Source of the DNA: Halanaerobacter jeridensis
GTDB taxonomy: Bacteria > Bacillota > Halanaerobiia > Halobacteroidales > Halobacteroidaceae
NCBI RefSeq assembly: GCF_016908315.1
Contig: NZ_JAFBDQ010000022.1
Span: 1-38,574, forward strand
Direction of reading: 5' to 3'
DNA: 38,574 nt
Below are positions 26,956 through 34,866 of the stretch, piece after piece. The stretch's first letter is position 1, and every line of letters begins with the position of its first letter. Under the pieces are notes generated by a model that made no database searches, was not told the origin of the DNA, and was given only the letters and a program-made list of their open reading frames with translations. The translations under genes were made by a program, and so were the position numbers.

Positions 26956-28050
26956 ATGAGTAGTAGCGATAAAATCAAAAACTATTTTCCTGGAGGGAAT
27001 ACTTGCCGAGGTTTTTATTCCTTTTATGAATATTTGCCTTATAATGCTGAGCGTATTTTTGTGATCAAAGGGGGACCTGGGACAGGCAAATCAACTTTTA
27101 TGAAAAATATTGCTGAAGAATTTTTAAATGAGGGTTATCAAATTGAATATCATTGGTGTTCTTCGGATAATGATTCTCTTGATGGAATAGTAATTTCTGA
27201 TTTAAAAGTTGCTTTATTAGATGGAACTGCTCCGCACATGGTAGATCCAAGAAATCCGGGAGCAGTTGATGAAATAGTTAATTTGGGTAGATATTGGGAT
27301 AGAGATATTCTTAATCAACATAAAGATCAAATAGTAACTTTAAATCAAACAATTTGGAAATGTTTTGATAGTGCTTATGGTTTTTTAGAAGAGGCTAAAT
27401 TAGTACATGACCGTTGGGAAGAATATTATTTAGAAGGTATGGATTTTCAAAAGGCTAATCTGAAAGTAGAAACTTTGCGAAAAAATATTTTTGCTGGTCA
27501 TAAATTAGCAGAAAAAATAGGTAATCATAGACATTTATTTGGTAGTGCTTTTACTCCTAAAGGTGCAGTAGATTATTTTAGTAATATTACTGCTGATTGT
27601 GAAAAAAGATATGTGATTAAGGGTAAACCAGGGACAGGAAAGTCTACAGTAGCTAAAAAAATTGCTCAAAGTGCTTTAGAACGAGGTTTAGATGTAAATT
27701 ATTTTCATTGCTCATTTGATCCTGATAGTATAGATATGATTGTAATTCCCAAACTGAAATTATCTTTAGTAGATGGGACACCTCCGCATATTGTTAATCC
27801 AAATCGTACAGGAGATGAAGTAGTTGATATGTTAGAATGTGTTAAGCAAAGTGAAATTAAAAGAAAAAAGGAACAGATAGAGATTAATAGAGCTCGTTAT
27901 CATGACTTGATGAAACAAGCTTTAAAAGAACTTCAGCAAGCTAAAAAATTACATGACCAATTAGAAGAATATTATATTGAGGCTATGGATTTTAGTAAAA
28001 TAGATCAAAGATGTGAAGAAATAAAAGAAGAGATAAAAAAGAGAATTTAA
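26956..28050 (+). CDS. Tandem P-loop NTPase, function unknown
   Basis: 364-aa cytoplasmic protein built from two homologous halves. Each has a Walker A (GGPGTGKST at 39-47; GKPGTGKST at 223-231), a short strand ending in HC(S), then D(S)xDxIVI and the unusual shared block LLDGTAPHMVDP / LVDGTPPHIVNP, and each ends in a helical EEYY(L/I)E(G/A)MDF segment. This matches a conserved, uncharacterised Firmicute ATPase family (PRK06851-like by recollection). No nuclease, kinase or transport domain is visible. Single gene with its own terminator. Confidence 0.8.
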   Translation: MSSSDKIKNYFPGGNTCRGFYSFYEYLPYNAERIFVIKGGPGTGKSTFMKNIAEEFLNEGYQIEYHWCSSDNDSLDGIVISDLKVALLDGTAPHMVDPRNPGAVDEIVNLGRYWDRDILNQHKDQIVTLNQTIWKCFDSAYGFLEEAKLVHDRWEEYYLEGMDFQKANLKVETLRKNIFAGHKLAEKIGNHRHLFGSAFTPKGAVDYFSNITADCEKRYVIKGKPGTGKSTVAKKIAQSALERGLDVNYFHCSFDPDSIDMIVIPKLKLSLVDGTPPHIVNPNRTGDEVVDMLECVKQSEIKRKKEQIEINRARYHDLMKQALKELQQAKKLHDQLEEYYIEAMDFSKIDQRCEEIKEEIKKRI

Positions 28051-28060
28051 GCCTGATTTG

Positions 28061-28088
28061 TGTACCTGTAAGGGTACATTTTTTCTTT
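28061..28088 (+). terminator. Probable terminator after the tandem P-loop gene
   Basis: Short stem TGTACC (28061-28066) and GGTACA (28073-28078), then TTTTTTC. Confidence 0.65.
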
Positions 28089-28149
28089 CTGACAAGCAGC
28101 TAAGAGTATTGACATGTTGATAAAGTAATTTTGTTAAGGGGGTAAAATT

Positions 28150-29997
28150 ATGTGTGGAATTGCTGGGTGGATAGATTGGAGAAAAGATTTAACTAAGTCT
28201 GAGAACAGAAAAATATTAGATCAAATGCAGGAAACTTTAAAAAGACGTGGCCCAGATGAACAAGGGCAGTGGATAGATGGAAATATAGGATTAGTGCATA
28301 GACGGTTGATAGTTATTGACCCTGAAGGTGGAAAGCAGCCGATGACTAAGAAGATAGCAAATAATAAATTTATAATATCTTATAATGGTGAATTATATAA
28401 TACAGCAGAATTGAGAAAAAAACTAAGTAAATTAGGCTATAAATTTGATAGTCATTCCGATACGGAAGTATTATTGACTGCTTATATTGAATGGGAGAGA
28501 GAATGTGTTAAGTATTTAAATGGTATTTATGCTTTTGCAGTGTGGGACCAGAAACGAGAACAACTTTTCTTAGCGCGAGATAGAATAGGAGTTAAACCTT
28601 TGTTTTATAGCTGTAAGAAGAATAGATTATATTTTGCATCAGAATTAAAATCTATATTAACTCATCCAGAAGTTGCTCCAGTGATAGATCGAGAAGGTAT
28701 AGCAGAAATATTTAGTATGGGTCCTGGGAGGACTCCTGGTCATGGAGTCTTTAAAGAAATAGAGGAACTAAAACCAGGGCATTATTTAATATACAATAAA
28801 CAAGGGATTAAAGTTAAAAAATATTGGGAACTGCAGAGTAGAGAACACAAAGAGTCACTAGAAGAGACAGTGAATAATGTTAGAAAGTTATTTGTTGATA
28901 CAGTACAAAGGCAATTGATTTCAGATGTTCCTATTTGTACTTTATTATCGGGAGGTCTTGATTCAAGTGCGATTACTGCAGTTGCTAGTCAAAAACTAAA
29001 AGAACAGTATAGTAAACAGCTTCATACTTATTCAGTAGATTATAAAGATAACCAAAAACATTTTGCAAGCAGTCAATTTCAACCTAGTACTGATAATAAA
29101 TGGATAAATATAATCTCTAATCATTCAGATACTAAGCATCATAATGTAGTATTAAATAATCAACAATTGCTTAAAGCCCTTAAAGAAGGAGTTTATGCCA
29201 GAGACTTACCTGGTATGGCTGATATAGATGCTTCTTTATATTTGTTTTGTAAAGAAATAGAGAAAAACTTTACTGTGGCTGTATCAGGTGAGTGTGCAGA
29301 TGAGATTTTTGCTGGATATCCTTGGTTTCATAGCGAAGATGCTCTAAAGAGGGGTGTTTTTCCTTGGACAAGAAATATAGAAACTAGAGCTAATTTATTA
29401 AATGATGAATGTAAAGAAATAATTAAGCCCAAGCATTATTTAAAACAGAGATATCAAGAAGCATTAGCAGAAGTGCCGAAATTAGATAGTGATAGTCCTG
29501 CTAATAAAAAGATGAGAGAAATAACTTATTTAACTTTAAGCAGATGGATGCCGGTGTTACTAGATAGAAAAGATAGAATGAGTATGTATACTGGTTTAGA
29601 GGTAAGGGTGCCGTTTTGTGACCACCGTTTAGTAGAATATGTGTGGAATATTCCGTGGGAAATGAAAAATCATGGTGGAATGAGGAAAGGGATTTTACGG
29701 GAAGCATTAACAGGGGTTTTGCCAGAACAGGTTAGAACTCGGCCTAAGAATCCATATCCTAAAACTTTTAACCCTCAATATTTACAAACAACTAGAAATT
29801 GGTTGCTAGAAATTATCAATAATAATAATTCTCCGCTATTAGACTTTATAGATAAAGAACAAATTAAAATAATTGCTGATGCAGACAAAAACTTTAATGT
29901 ACCCTGGTTTGGTCAGTTAATGAAACTACCCCAGTTATTTGCTTATTTAATTCAAGTGAATATTTGGTTAGAAGAGTACAATGTGAGGTATGCGTAA
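28150..29997 (+). CDS. asnB: Asparagine synthase (glutamine-hydrolysing)
   Basis: 615-aa two-domain enzyme making asparagine from aspartate, ATP and glutamine. The mature N-terminal nucleophile is Cys2 (MCGIAGW); the glutaminase domain has RRGPDEQG, NGELYN and SDTEVLL; the synthetase domain has the PP-loop LLSGGLDSSAIT and VSGECADEIFAGY. Length fits bacterial AsnB. The ATG follows AAGGGGGTA. It opens the nitrogen block. An AT-rich dyad (TAATATTTT/AAAATATTA) begins at its stop codon, without a T-tract. Confidence 0.95.
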   Translation: MCGIAGWIDWRKDLTKSENRKILDQMQETLKRRGPDEQGQWIDGNIGLVHRRLIVIDPEGGKQPMTKKIANNKFIISYNGELYNTAELRKKLSKLGYKFDSHSDTEVLLTAYIEWERECVKYLNGIYAFAVWDQKREQLFLARDRIGVKPLFYSCKKNRLYFASELKSILTHPEVAPVIDREGIAEIFSMGPGRTPGHGVFKEIEELKPGHYLIYNKQGIKVKKYWELQSREHKESLEETVNNVRKLFVDTVQRQLISDVPICTLLSGGLDSSAITAVASQKLKEQYSKQLHTYSVDYKDNQKHFASSQFQPSTDNKWINIISNHSDTKHHNVVLNNQQLLKALKEGVYARDLPGMADIDASLYLFCKEIEKNFTVAVSGECADEIFAGYPWFHSEDALKRGVFPWTRNIETRANLLNDECKEIIKPKHYLKQRYQEALAEVPKLDSDSPANKKMREITYLTLSRWMPVLLDRKDRMSMYTGLEVRVPFCDHRLVEYVWNIPWEMKNHGGMRKGILREALTGVLPEQVRTRPKNPYPKTFNPQYLQTTRNWLLEIINNNNSPLLDFIDKEQIKIIADADKNFNVPWFGQLMKLPQLFAYLIQVNIWLEEYNVRYA

Positions 29998-30024
29998 TAT
30001 TTTCAAAAAATATTAGCAAATAAG

Positions 30025-30053
30025 TTGACTTAAAAACAAAAAGGCGTTATAAT
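30025..30053 (+). promoter_or_regulatory. Sigma-A promoter of the nadE transcript (nitrogen-type)
   Basis: TTGACT (30025-30030), 17-base spacer, TATAAT (30048-30053). The -10 box runs directly into an inverted-repeat operator also found at three other promoters in this block. Confidence 0.88.
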
Positions 30054-30068
30054 TAACAACAAGTTAAC
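30053..30068. promoter_or_regulatory. TTAAC-N5-GTTAA operator, nadE copy
   Basis: TTAAC (30053-30057), five bases, GTTAA (30063-30067). It begins on the last base of the -10 box and covers the expected start site. A further GTTAAC at 30113-30118, 50 bases on, could be an auxiliary half-site or just part of the RNA stem. Confidence 0.75.
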
Positions 30069-30198
30069 AAGAAGTGGGTTAATTGTTGCTGGTGCTGCAA
30101 TTATCATACCTTGTTAACTTAGGAAGTTGCAAAATGTAAGGCAGGTGTAAAATCACCATTCCTCGATACTACTCACTGATTTACATCTGTCTTACATT
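30061..30198 (+). ncRNA. Structured leader RNA upstream of nadE
   Basis: Two stems. Stem A: AAGTTAACAAG (30061-30071) with its exact complement (30110-30120), enclosing a second hairpin TAATTG..CAATTA (30080-30103). Stem B: AATGTAAGGCAGGTGTAAA (30133-30151) pairs with 30180-30198 over 19 bp with two G-U pairs and a 28-base loop. Within stem B, GGTG-TAAAAT-CACC (30144-30157) is a competing small hairpin. No T-tract follows. It matches no riboswitch class I can recall. Confidence 0.6.
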
Positions 30199-30261
30199 AT
30201 TAATTCAAATTTTAGCTTTTGACTAGAAGTGAAGAAATAATTAATAAGGAGGGGATTAGTA

Positions 30262-30984
30262 TTGTTGGAACGTGATTATGCAAAAATTAGTGATGGATTA
30301 GTAAACTGGATTCAGAATAAAGTGTCAGATGCAGGGTCTAAAGGAGCAGTAGTGGGCATGTCGGGAGGAATTGATTCTTCAGTCATGGCGGTATTGTCTA
30401 AACGCGCTTTTCCAGATCAGATGCTGGCTTTAATTATGCCTTGTCAAAGTAACTCTCAAGATAAAGAAGATGCAATTGCAGTGGCAGAAAAATTTGATAT
30501 TGATTATGAAGTGGTTGATTTAACTAGCACTTATGAACATTTATTAGCCAAAATCAAAAAAGAAGATAATAAGTTGGCTGAAGCAAATATCAAACCACGG
30601 TTGCGGATGACTACTCTTTATTATTATGCTAATTTGAATAATTATTTAGTAGTGGGGACTGATAATAAAAGCGAGCTTACTTTAGGTTACTTTACTAAAT
30701 ACGGAGATGGTGGAATTGATTTAGCTCCTTTAGGAGATTTGCTTAAAACTGAAGTAAGAGAGCTAGCAAAAATGTTAAATATCCCAGAAAGGATCATCGC
30801 TAAACCACCTTCTGCTGGATTATGGGCAGGACAAACTGATGAAGAAGAGCTGGGGGTTAGTTATGAAGCGATTGATAAATATATTTTAACTGGTGAAGGG
30901 CCAGAAAAAGTAAAAAGTGTAGTTGAAGAGGCGCAAAAGAAAAGTGAACATAAATTAAAGATGCCGGAAATCTTCAATTTATAA
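30262..30984 (+). CDS. nadE: Ammonia-dependent NAD synthetase
   Basis: 240-aa PP-loop ligase that amidates nicotinate adenine dinucleotide to NAD. The ATP pyrophosphatase loop is SGGIDSS at 34-40; VVGTDNKSELTLGYFTKYGDGGIDLAPLGDLLKTEVRELA and KPPSAGLW are family hallmarks. There is no glutaminase domain, so free ammonia is the donor, which suits its place under a nitrogen-type promoter. The start is TTG at 30262, seven bases after AAGGAGGGG; no ATG fits better. It has a 200-base structured leader. Confidence 0.93.
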   Translation: MLERDYAKISDGLVNWIQNKVSDAGSKGAVVGMSGGIDSSVMAVLSKRAFPDQMLALIMPCQSNSQDKEDAIAVAEKFDIDYEVVDLTSTYEHLLAKIKKEDNKLAEANIKPRLRMTTLYYYANLNNYLVVGTDNKSELTLGYFTKYGDGGIDLAPLGDLLKTEVRELAKMLNIPERIIAKPPSAGLWAGQTDEEELGVSYEAIDKYILTGEGPEKVKSVVEEAQKKSEHKLKMPEIFNL

Positions 30985-31066
30985 TTAGTTGTGTGATGGA
31001 GAGCTATTTTTTTAAACATTGATGTAAGGTTTTTGTAAGAAAAAATAAAAAAACAACACTATTAAC

Positions 31067-31110
31067 TTGATAAAGCTAAAAATAAAGTATATAATTTACA
31101 CAAATATAAC
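31067..31110 (+). promoter_or_regulatory. amtB-1 promoter with nitrogen-type operator
   Basis: TTGATA (31067-31072), 17-base spacer, TATAAT (31090-31095). The operator variant TTTAC-ACAAA-TATAA(C) starts on the last -10 base. A TGTAAGGTTTTTGTAAGA stretch 44 bases above the -35 has a counterpart at the same distance before the 36349 promoter. Confidence 0.75.
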
Positions 31111-31178
31111 ACAAACATTACATCAAATGTTAAGTTTCGTTTAGGTAAAATATTAATCAATAAGGGAGTGAATTGATA

Positions 31179-32513
31179 ATGAAAAAGGAATTGAATGTTT
31201 TATTATTAGTAGTATTAATGATATGTTTGTCTTCGTCAATGGTTTGGGCAGCAGAATCAACAGCAGAGAGTAATGCAGTAGCAATTGATACAATTTGGAC
31301 TTTGATGGCGGCTTTTTTAGTATTTTTTATGCAGGCTGGATTTGCGATGGTAGAATCAGGATTTACTAGAGCTAAAAATGCAGGAAATATTATTATGAAA
31401 AACTTAATGGACTTTTCTTTAGGGTCTTTACTTTATTGGGCGTGTGGTTTTGCTTTTATGTATGGAGCTGGAAATGCTTTTATCGGAACTGATGGGTTTT
31501 TCTTAGTAGGAGGGTTTGAACATTTGGGCTTAGATATTCCATTAGCAGCTTATTGGATTTTCCAGGCTGTATTTGCTGCTACAGCAGCGACAATTGTATC
31601 AGGAGCAATGGCTGAAAGAACTAAATATAGTGGTTATATAGCCTACAGTGTAGTAATTACTGGAGTTATTTATCCTATAGTTGGACATTGGATTTGGGGC
31701 GGCGGTTGGTTATCAGGTATGGTTGATTTTGCTGGATCAACAGTTGTTCACTCAGTAGGAGGTTGGGCGGCTTTAGCTGGAGCGATGGTGCTTGGGCCAA
31801 GAGTTGGTAAGTATAATGAAGATGGTTCGATCAATGCGATGCCGGGGCATAACTTGTTAATGGCTTCTTTGGGTGTTTTCATTTTATGGTTTGGTTGGTT
31901 TGGATTCAACCCTGGTAGTACAGTAGCGGGAACGGATTTGAGTATTGCTTCTATTGCAGTAACTACTAATTTATCTGCAGCAGCAGGTGCTACTTTAGCG
32001 ATGATTACAAGTTGGTGGAAATATGGTAAAGCGGATGTGAGCATGACGTTAAATGGTGCTTTAGCAGGATTGGTTGGAATTACAGCAGGAACTGCAGCAG
32101 TAAACAATGTTGGGGCAGTGCTAATTGGAGCTTTATCAGGAATTTTGATTGTCTATGCAGTAGAGTTTATTGATCATTTACATGTTGATGATCCAGTAGG
32201 AGCAGTTGCTGTTCACGGTGTTTGTGGAGCTTTTGGTACATTAATGGTTGGTTTCTTTGCTATAGATGGTGGTTTGCTCTATGGAGGAGGAGTAGATTTA
32301 TTAATTACTCAGGCTCAAGGTGTGTTCGCAACATTCATCTGGACTTTTACTACTGCTTATGTATTATTTAAAGCTATTGATGCAGTGGTTGGACTAAGAG
32401 TAACTCGGGAAGAAGAATTAGAAGGGTTAGACCAAACAGAACACGGTTCTGTTTCTTACCCAGATTTTGTTCCTTTACATTGGAAAAGCGTAGAAATTAA
32501 TAAGAATGAGTAA
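31179..32513 (+). CDS. amtB: Ammonium transporter, copy 1
   Basis: 444-aa Amt/MEP/Rh channel for ammonium uptake. A cleavable signal peptide (MKKELNVLLLVVLMICLSSSMVWAAE) precedes 11 membrane helices, as in other bacterial Amt proteins. Pore features include FFMQAGFAMVESGFTRAKNAGNI, DFAGSTVVHSVGGWAALAGA (first pore His in VVHSVGG) and DDPVGAVAVHGVCGAFGT (second pore His). The ATG at 31179 follows GGGAGTG by 8 bases. Its mRNA should be nitrogen-regulated. glnB lies 410 bases downstream. It is a close paralogue of the gene at 36772, with long patches of identical nucleotides. Confidence 0.95.
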   Translation: MKKELNVLLLVVLMICLSSSMVWAAESTAESNAVAIDTIWTLMAAFLVFFMQAGFAMVESGFTRAKNAGNIIMKNLMDFSLGSLLYWACGFAFMYGAGNAFIGTDGFFLVGGFEHLGLDIPLAAYWIFQAVFAATAATIVSGAMAERTKYSGYIAYSVVITGVIYPIVGHWIWGGGWLSGMVDFAGSTVVHSVGGWAALAGAMVLGPRVGKYNEDGSINAMPGHNLLMASLGVFILWFGWFGFNPGSTVAGTDLSIASIAVTTNLSAAAGATLAMITSWWKYGKADVSMTLNGALAGLVGITAGTAAVNNVGAVLIGALSGILIVYAVEFIDHLHVDDPVGAVAVHGVCGAFGTLMVGFFAIDGGLLYGGGVDLLITQAQGVFATFIWTFTTAYVLFKAIDAVVGLRVTREEELEGLDQTEHGSVSYPDFVPLHWKSVEINKNE

Positions 32514-32640
32514 TTAGTGATTAGTGAAGAGTGAAGTAGTAATGAGTAATGAGTAATCAGAGAAAAGCAGAAAAAGCAGTAAGAACAGTAAACAGTGAAG
32601 AGTTAAAAACAGTAATCAGTAACCAGTGATAAGGATAAAA
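32514..32640. repeat. Degenerate AGTGA/AGTAATGAGT simple-repeat tract after amtB-1
   Basis: Irregular repetition of AGTGAAGAGTGA, GTAATGAGTAATGAGTAATCAG and AACAGTAAACAGTGAAGAG. It shares AGAGAAAAGCAGAAAAA with the tract after amtB-2 (38115-38131). No coding potential is seen; a minus-strand frame across it has no ribosome binding site. Confidence 0.75.
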
Positions 32641-32668
32641 ATAAATAAGATTTTAGTTTCAGGGTTAT

Positions 32669-32693
32669 GTAGTGACTTGGCAATGCCAAGTCA
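32669..32693. repeat. Dispersed palindrome, copy 2
   Basis: GACTTGGCA (32674-32682), A, TGCCAAGTC (32684-32692): near-perfect dyad, preceded by GTTATGTAG as in copy 1. It lies in the amtB-1/glnB spacer. Confidence 0.85.
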
Positions 32694-32848
32694 ATGGTTG
32701 GATGATATAAAACAGTGATTAGTAACAAGAAAAACAGAGGAAGAAGAAAAAAGCAGTAAGAGAGTAAAAAAATAAAAAGTAGAAAAAGAGTGGAGATAGA
32801 TGGAATTTTAGAACTAAGATATTGCCTAGTTTGATTATAAAGAATATT

Positions 32849-32897
32849 AGCTGTAGGCAAATATTCTCTGAGAGCGATCATTATTTTGTCTGCAGCT
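32849..32897 (+). ncRNA. Conserved stem element upstream of glnB
   Basis: AGCTGTAGGCAAA (32849-32861) pairs with TTTGTCTGCAGCT (32885-32897). A homologous stem lies after amtB-2 (38377-38427), where the C-G pair at 32858/32888 is replaced by U-A, a compensatory change. No T-tract follows; the glnB ribosome binding site begins 12 bases later. Confidence 0.65.
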
Positions 32898-32923
32898 GAT
32901 AAAAAATTAGGGGGTTGTTAATG

Positions 32924-33262
32924 ATGAAGAAGGTAGAATGTATTATTAGAAAGTCTAAATTAGAAGATTTAGTAGTAGAGGTTGAGGAATTAGGGATTAG
33001 TGGCTTGAATATTACTCAAATTGCTGGTTATGGAAAGCAGAAAGGTAAACAAGAGGTTTATCGAGGGGTGGAATATGAAGTAAAGTTAAAGGAGAAATTA
33101 AAAGTAGAAATGGTTGTTCCGTCAGATAAAGTAGATGAATTAATAGATATAATCACTGATACTTCAAGGACTGGAAATGTTGGAGATGGCAAGATTTTTG
33201 TTTATTCAATTGATCGAGCAGTAAGAATCAGAACTGGTGAAGAAGGAGAAGGCGTAGTGTGA
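32924..33262 (+). CDS. glnB: Nitrogen regulatory protein PII
   Basis: 112-aa trimeric PII sensor of 2-oxoglutarate, ATP/ADP and nitrogen status that typically gates AmtB and glutamine synthetase control. The T-loop has QEVYRGVEYEVKL with Tyr51; the B-loop reads TGNVGDGKIFV. With the ATG at 32924 the tyrosine falls exactly at the canonical position 51, so I prefer it to the ATG at 32921 or the TTG at 32915. The usual Pro after IIR is Lys here (IIRKSKL). Linked to amtB upstream, as is common (GlnK/GlnB-AmtB pairs), but in reversed order and with a long spacer. Confidence 0.94.
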   Translation: MKKVECIIRKSKLEDLVVEVEELGISGLNITQIAGYGKQKGKQEVYRGVEYEVKLKEKLKVEMVVPSDKVDELIDIITDTSRTGNVGDGKIFVYSIDRAVRIRTGEEGEGVV

Positions 33263-33271
33263 TTTGTCAAT

Positions 33272-33306
33272 GGGCGGCTCTTTATTATAAGGGGCGCTTT
33301 TCTTTT
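33272..33306 (+). terminator. Possible weak terminator after glnB
   Basis: GC-rich arms around GGGCGGCTC (33272-33280) and GGGGCGC (33291-33297) with imperfect pairing, then TTTTCTTTTT. Partial read-through into the glnA-like gene is likely. Confidence 0.4.
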
Positions 33307-33330
33307 TGGTTGTAGTTGAAGGGAGAAAAA

Positions 33331-34632
33331 ATGATGAAAAAAGAAGAATTATTAAAAATTATTAATAAATTGAATATTAAATTCATTCGGCTTCAATTTA
33401 CTGATATCCTAGGCAAAATTAAGAATTTAGCGCTTCCTGCTAAAAATTTAATTAATAATCTAGATGATGGGATAGTGTTTGATGGTTCTGCTATTGATGG
33501 TTTTGCTAGGCTTAAAGAAAAGAAAATGTATTTAAAGCCGGATTATAATACTTTTAAAGTACTGCCTTGGCGTTCAAAACGGGGAGATAGGGTGGCGAGG
33601 TTGATTTGTGATGTTTATGCTACTGAAAAACAACCGTTTGCTGGAGGACCGCGTAATACTTTGAAAAAAGTTAGATCTAGATTTGAAGAATTAGGGTATA
33701 CTATGTTTGTGGGCCCAGAAATAGAGTTTTTCTTATTTAAAAATGGGAATGCTAGAGCAGCTGAAACTTTGAGTTATGATAGTAATAGTTATTTTGATTT
33801 AGAAACTACTTCTAAAGGTAGAGAAGTGAGAAAAGAAATTGTATTAGTTCTAAATCAAATGGGATTTAAAGTAAAAGAGACTCACCATGAAGTGGCGCCT
33901 GGGCAACATGAAATATCTTTGCAAGATCAAGGGGTCTTAGCTGCGGCTGATGATATAGTTACTGCTAAATTTGTTATAAAGTCAGTTGCTGACCAATATG
34001 GTCTGCAGGCAACTTTTATGCCCAAGCCGGTTTATGGGAAAACTGGTTCAGGTCTGCATTTGCAGCAATCTTTATTCAAAAATGGAAAAAATGTATTTTG
34101 GGATGAACGCCAAAGTTTGAATTTGAGTAAAATAGCTAAGTGTTATATTAATGGACTGTTAGAGCATGCTGTAGGCTTTACAGCAATAACTAATCCTACG
34201 GTTAATTCATATAAAAGATTGGTAGCAGGTTATGAGGCTCCGGTTTCTACTACTTGGTCATCAGGGTCTAGAAATTCTTTGCTGAGGGTAACTACAACTG
34301 CTGGAGAAAACAAAAAAATAGAGCTTAGAAATGTAGATGCTATTGCTAATCCGTATTTGGCCCTTGCGTCAATTTTACAAGCGGGGCTAGATGGGATAAA
34401 AAAAGAAAGAGAAACATCGTTGGTTAAACAATTGCCTCAAGATCTAAATACGGCATTAGAGGAGTTAAAAAAGGATGAAGTTATCCAAACTGTTTTAGGT
34501 AAATATATTAGCGATAAATTTATTACTGCTAAAAAGATTGAATCTGATGTTTACCAAACTCAGATTCATGATTGGGAATTAAAGCGTTATTTAGATATGT
34601 TTAGGCAAAATAAAATAATTGATCCTATATAA
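33331..34632 (+). CDS. Divergent type I glutamine synthetase-like protein
   Basis: 433-aa paralogue of the canonical glnA that follows. Many catalytic residues remain: GPEIEFFLF (metal-site Glu pair), [12 protein letters not shown], first His in GLHLQQS, Arg in SYKRLVAGYEAP and the flap Glu. Differences from the neighbour: GSGMHVHQS becomes GSGLHLQQS, the conserved IRIP becomes [17 protein letters not shown] becomes IELRNVDAIANP, and the [15 protein letters not shown] segment is deleted. It may be an altered-specificity ligase (for example polyamine or other amine) or a regulatory subunit (inference). The ATG at 33331 or 33334 follows AAGGGAG; the upstream TTG is rejected. 68 bases after glnB, probably co-transcribed. 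Confidence 0.82.
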   Translation: MMKKEELLKIINKLNIKFIRLQFTDILGKIKNLALPAKNLINNLDDGIVFDGSAIDGFARLKEKKMYLKPDYNTFKVLPWRSKRGDRVARLICDVYATEKQPFAGGPRNTLKKVRSRFEELGYTMFVGPEIEFFLFKNGNARAAETLSYDSNSYFDLETTSKGREVRKEIVLVLNQMGFKVKETHHEVAPGQHEISLQDQGVLAAADDIVTAKFVIKSVADQYGLQATFMPKPVYGKTGSGLHLQQSLFKNGKNVFWDERQSLNLSKIAKCYINGLLEHAVGFTAITNPTVNSYKRLVAGYEAPVSTTWSSGSRNSLLRVTTTAGENKKIELRNVDAIANPYLALASILQAGLDGIKKERETSLVKQLPQDLNTALEELKKDEVIQTVLGKYISDKFITAKKIESDVYQTQIHDWELKRYLDMFRQNKIIDPI

Positions 34633-34702
34633 AGTTATCTGATAGAAATCAAGGACTTATTGTTAACTATATGTAACTTTTATAAAAAATAGAGCAAACA
34701 AC

Positions 34703-34746
34703 TTGACAAAGATAAAATCAAAGCTTATAATTAACATTAAGTTAAC
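34703..34746 (+). promoter_or_regulatory. glnA promoter with nitrogen-type operator
   Basis: TTGACA (34703-34708), 17-base spacer, TATAAT (34726-34731). The operator TTAAC-ATTAA-GTTAA (34731-34745) is a perfect inverted repeat beginning on the last -10 base. About 135 bases of untranslated leader follow, with no clear hairpin. Confidence 0.88.
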
Positions 34747-34866
34747 AATAATCTAACATAAAACATATAAATTATATTTGCTATCAATAAGAATAATATT
34801 TTATGCAAATAATAAACTAAAGCAATATAAATTTTTATTCAAATTAATTTAAGGGGGCATAAAAAA

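Noticed and set aside
29995-30018. Terminator at the asnB stop
   Set aside because: The AT-only dyad lacks GC pairs and a T-tract, so termination there is not supported.
30061-30198. T-box or ANTAR antiterminator before nadE
   Set aside because: No T-box GGTGG-type core and no paired hexaloops with the A1/G4 pattern were found.
31748-32107. Minus-strand frame in amtB-1 (and the matching one at 37341-37718)
   Set aside because: Both are the antisense of the same Amt coding segment, so their similarity reflects the duplication and not a second gene.
32603-32881. Minus-strand 92-aa Leu/Ser-rich frame in the amtB-glnB spacer
   Set aside because: It is translation of the AGTGA simple repeats and structured element, without a start signal.
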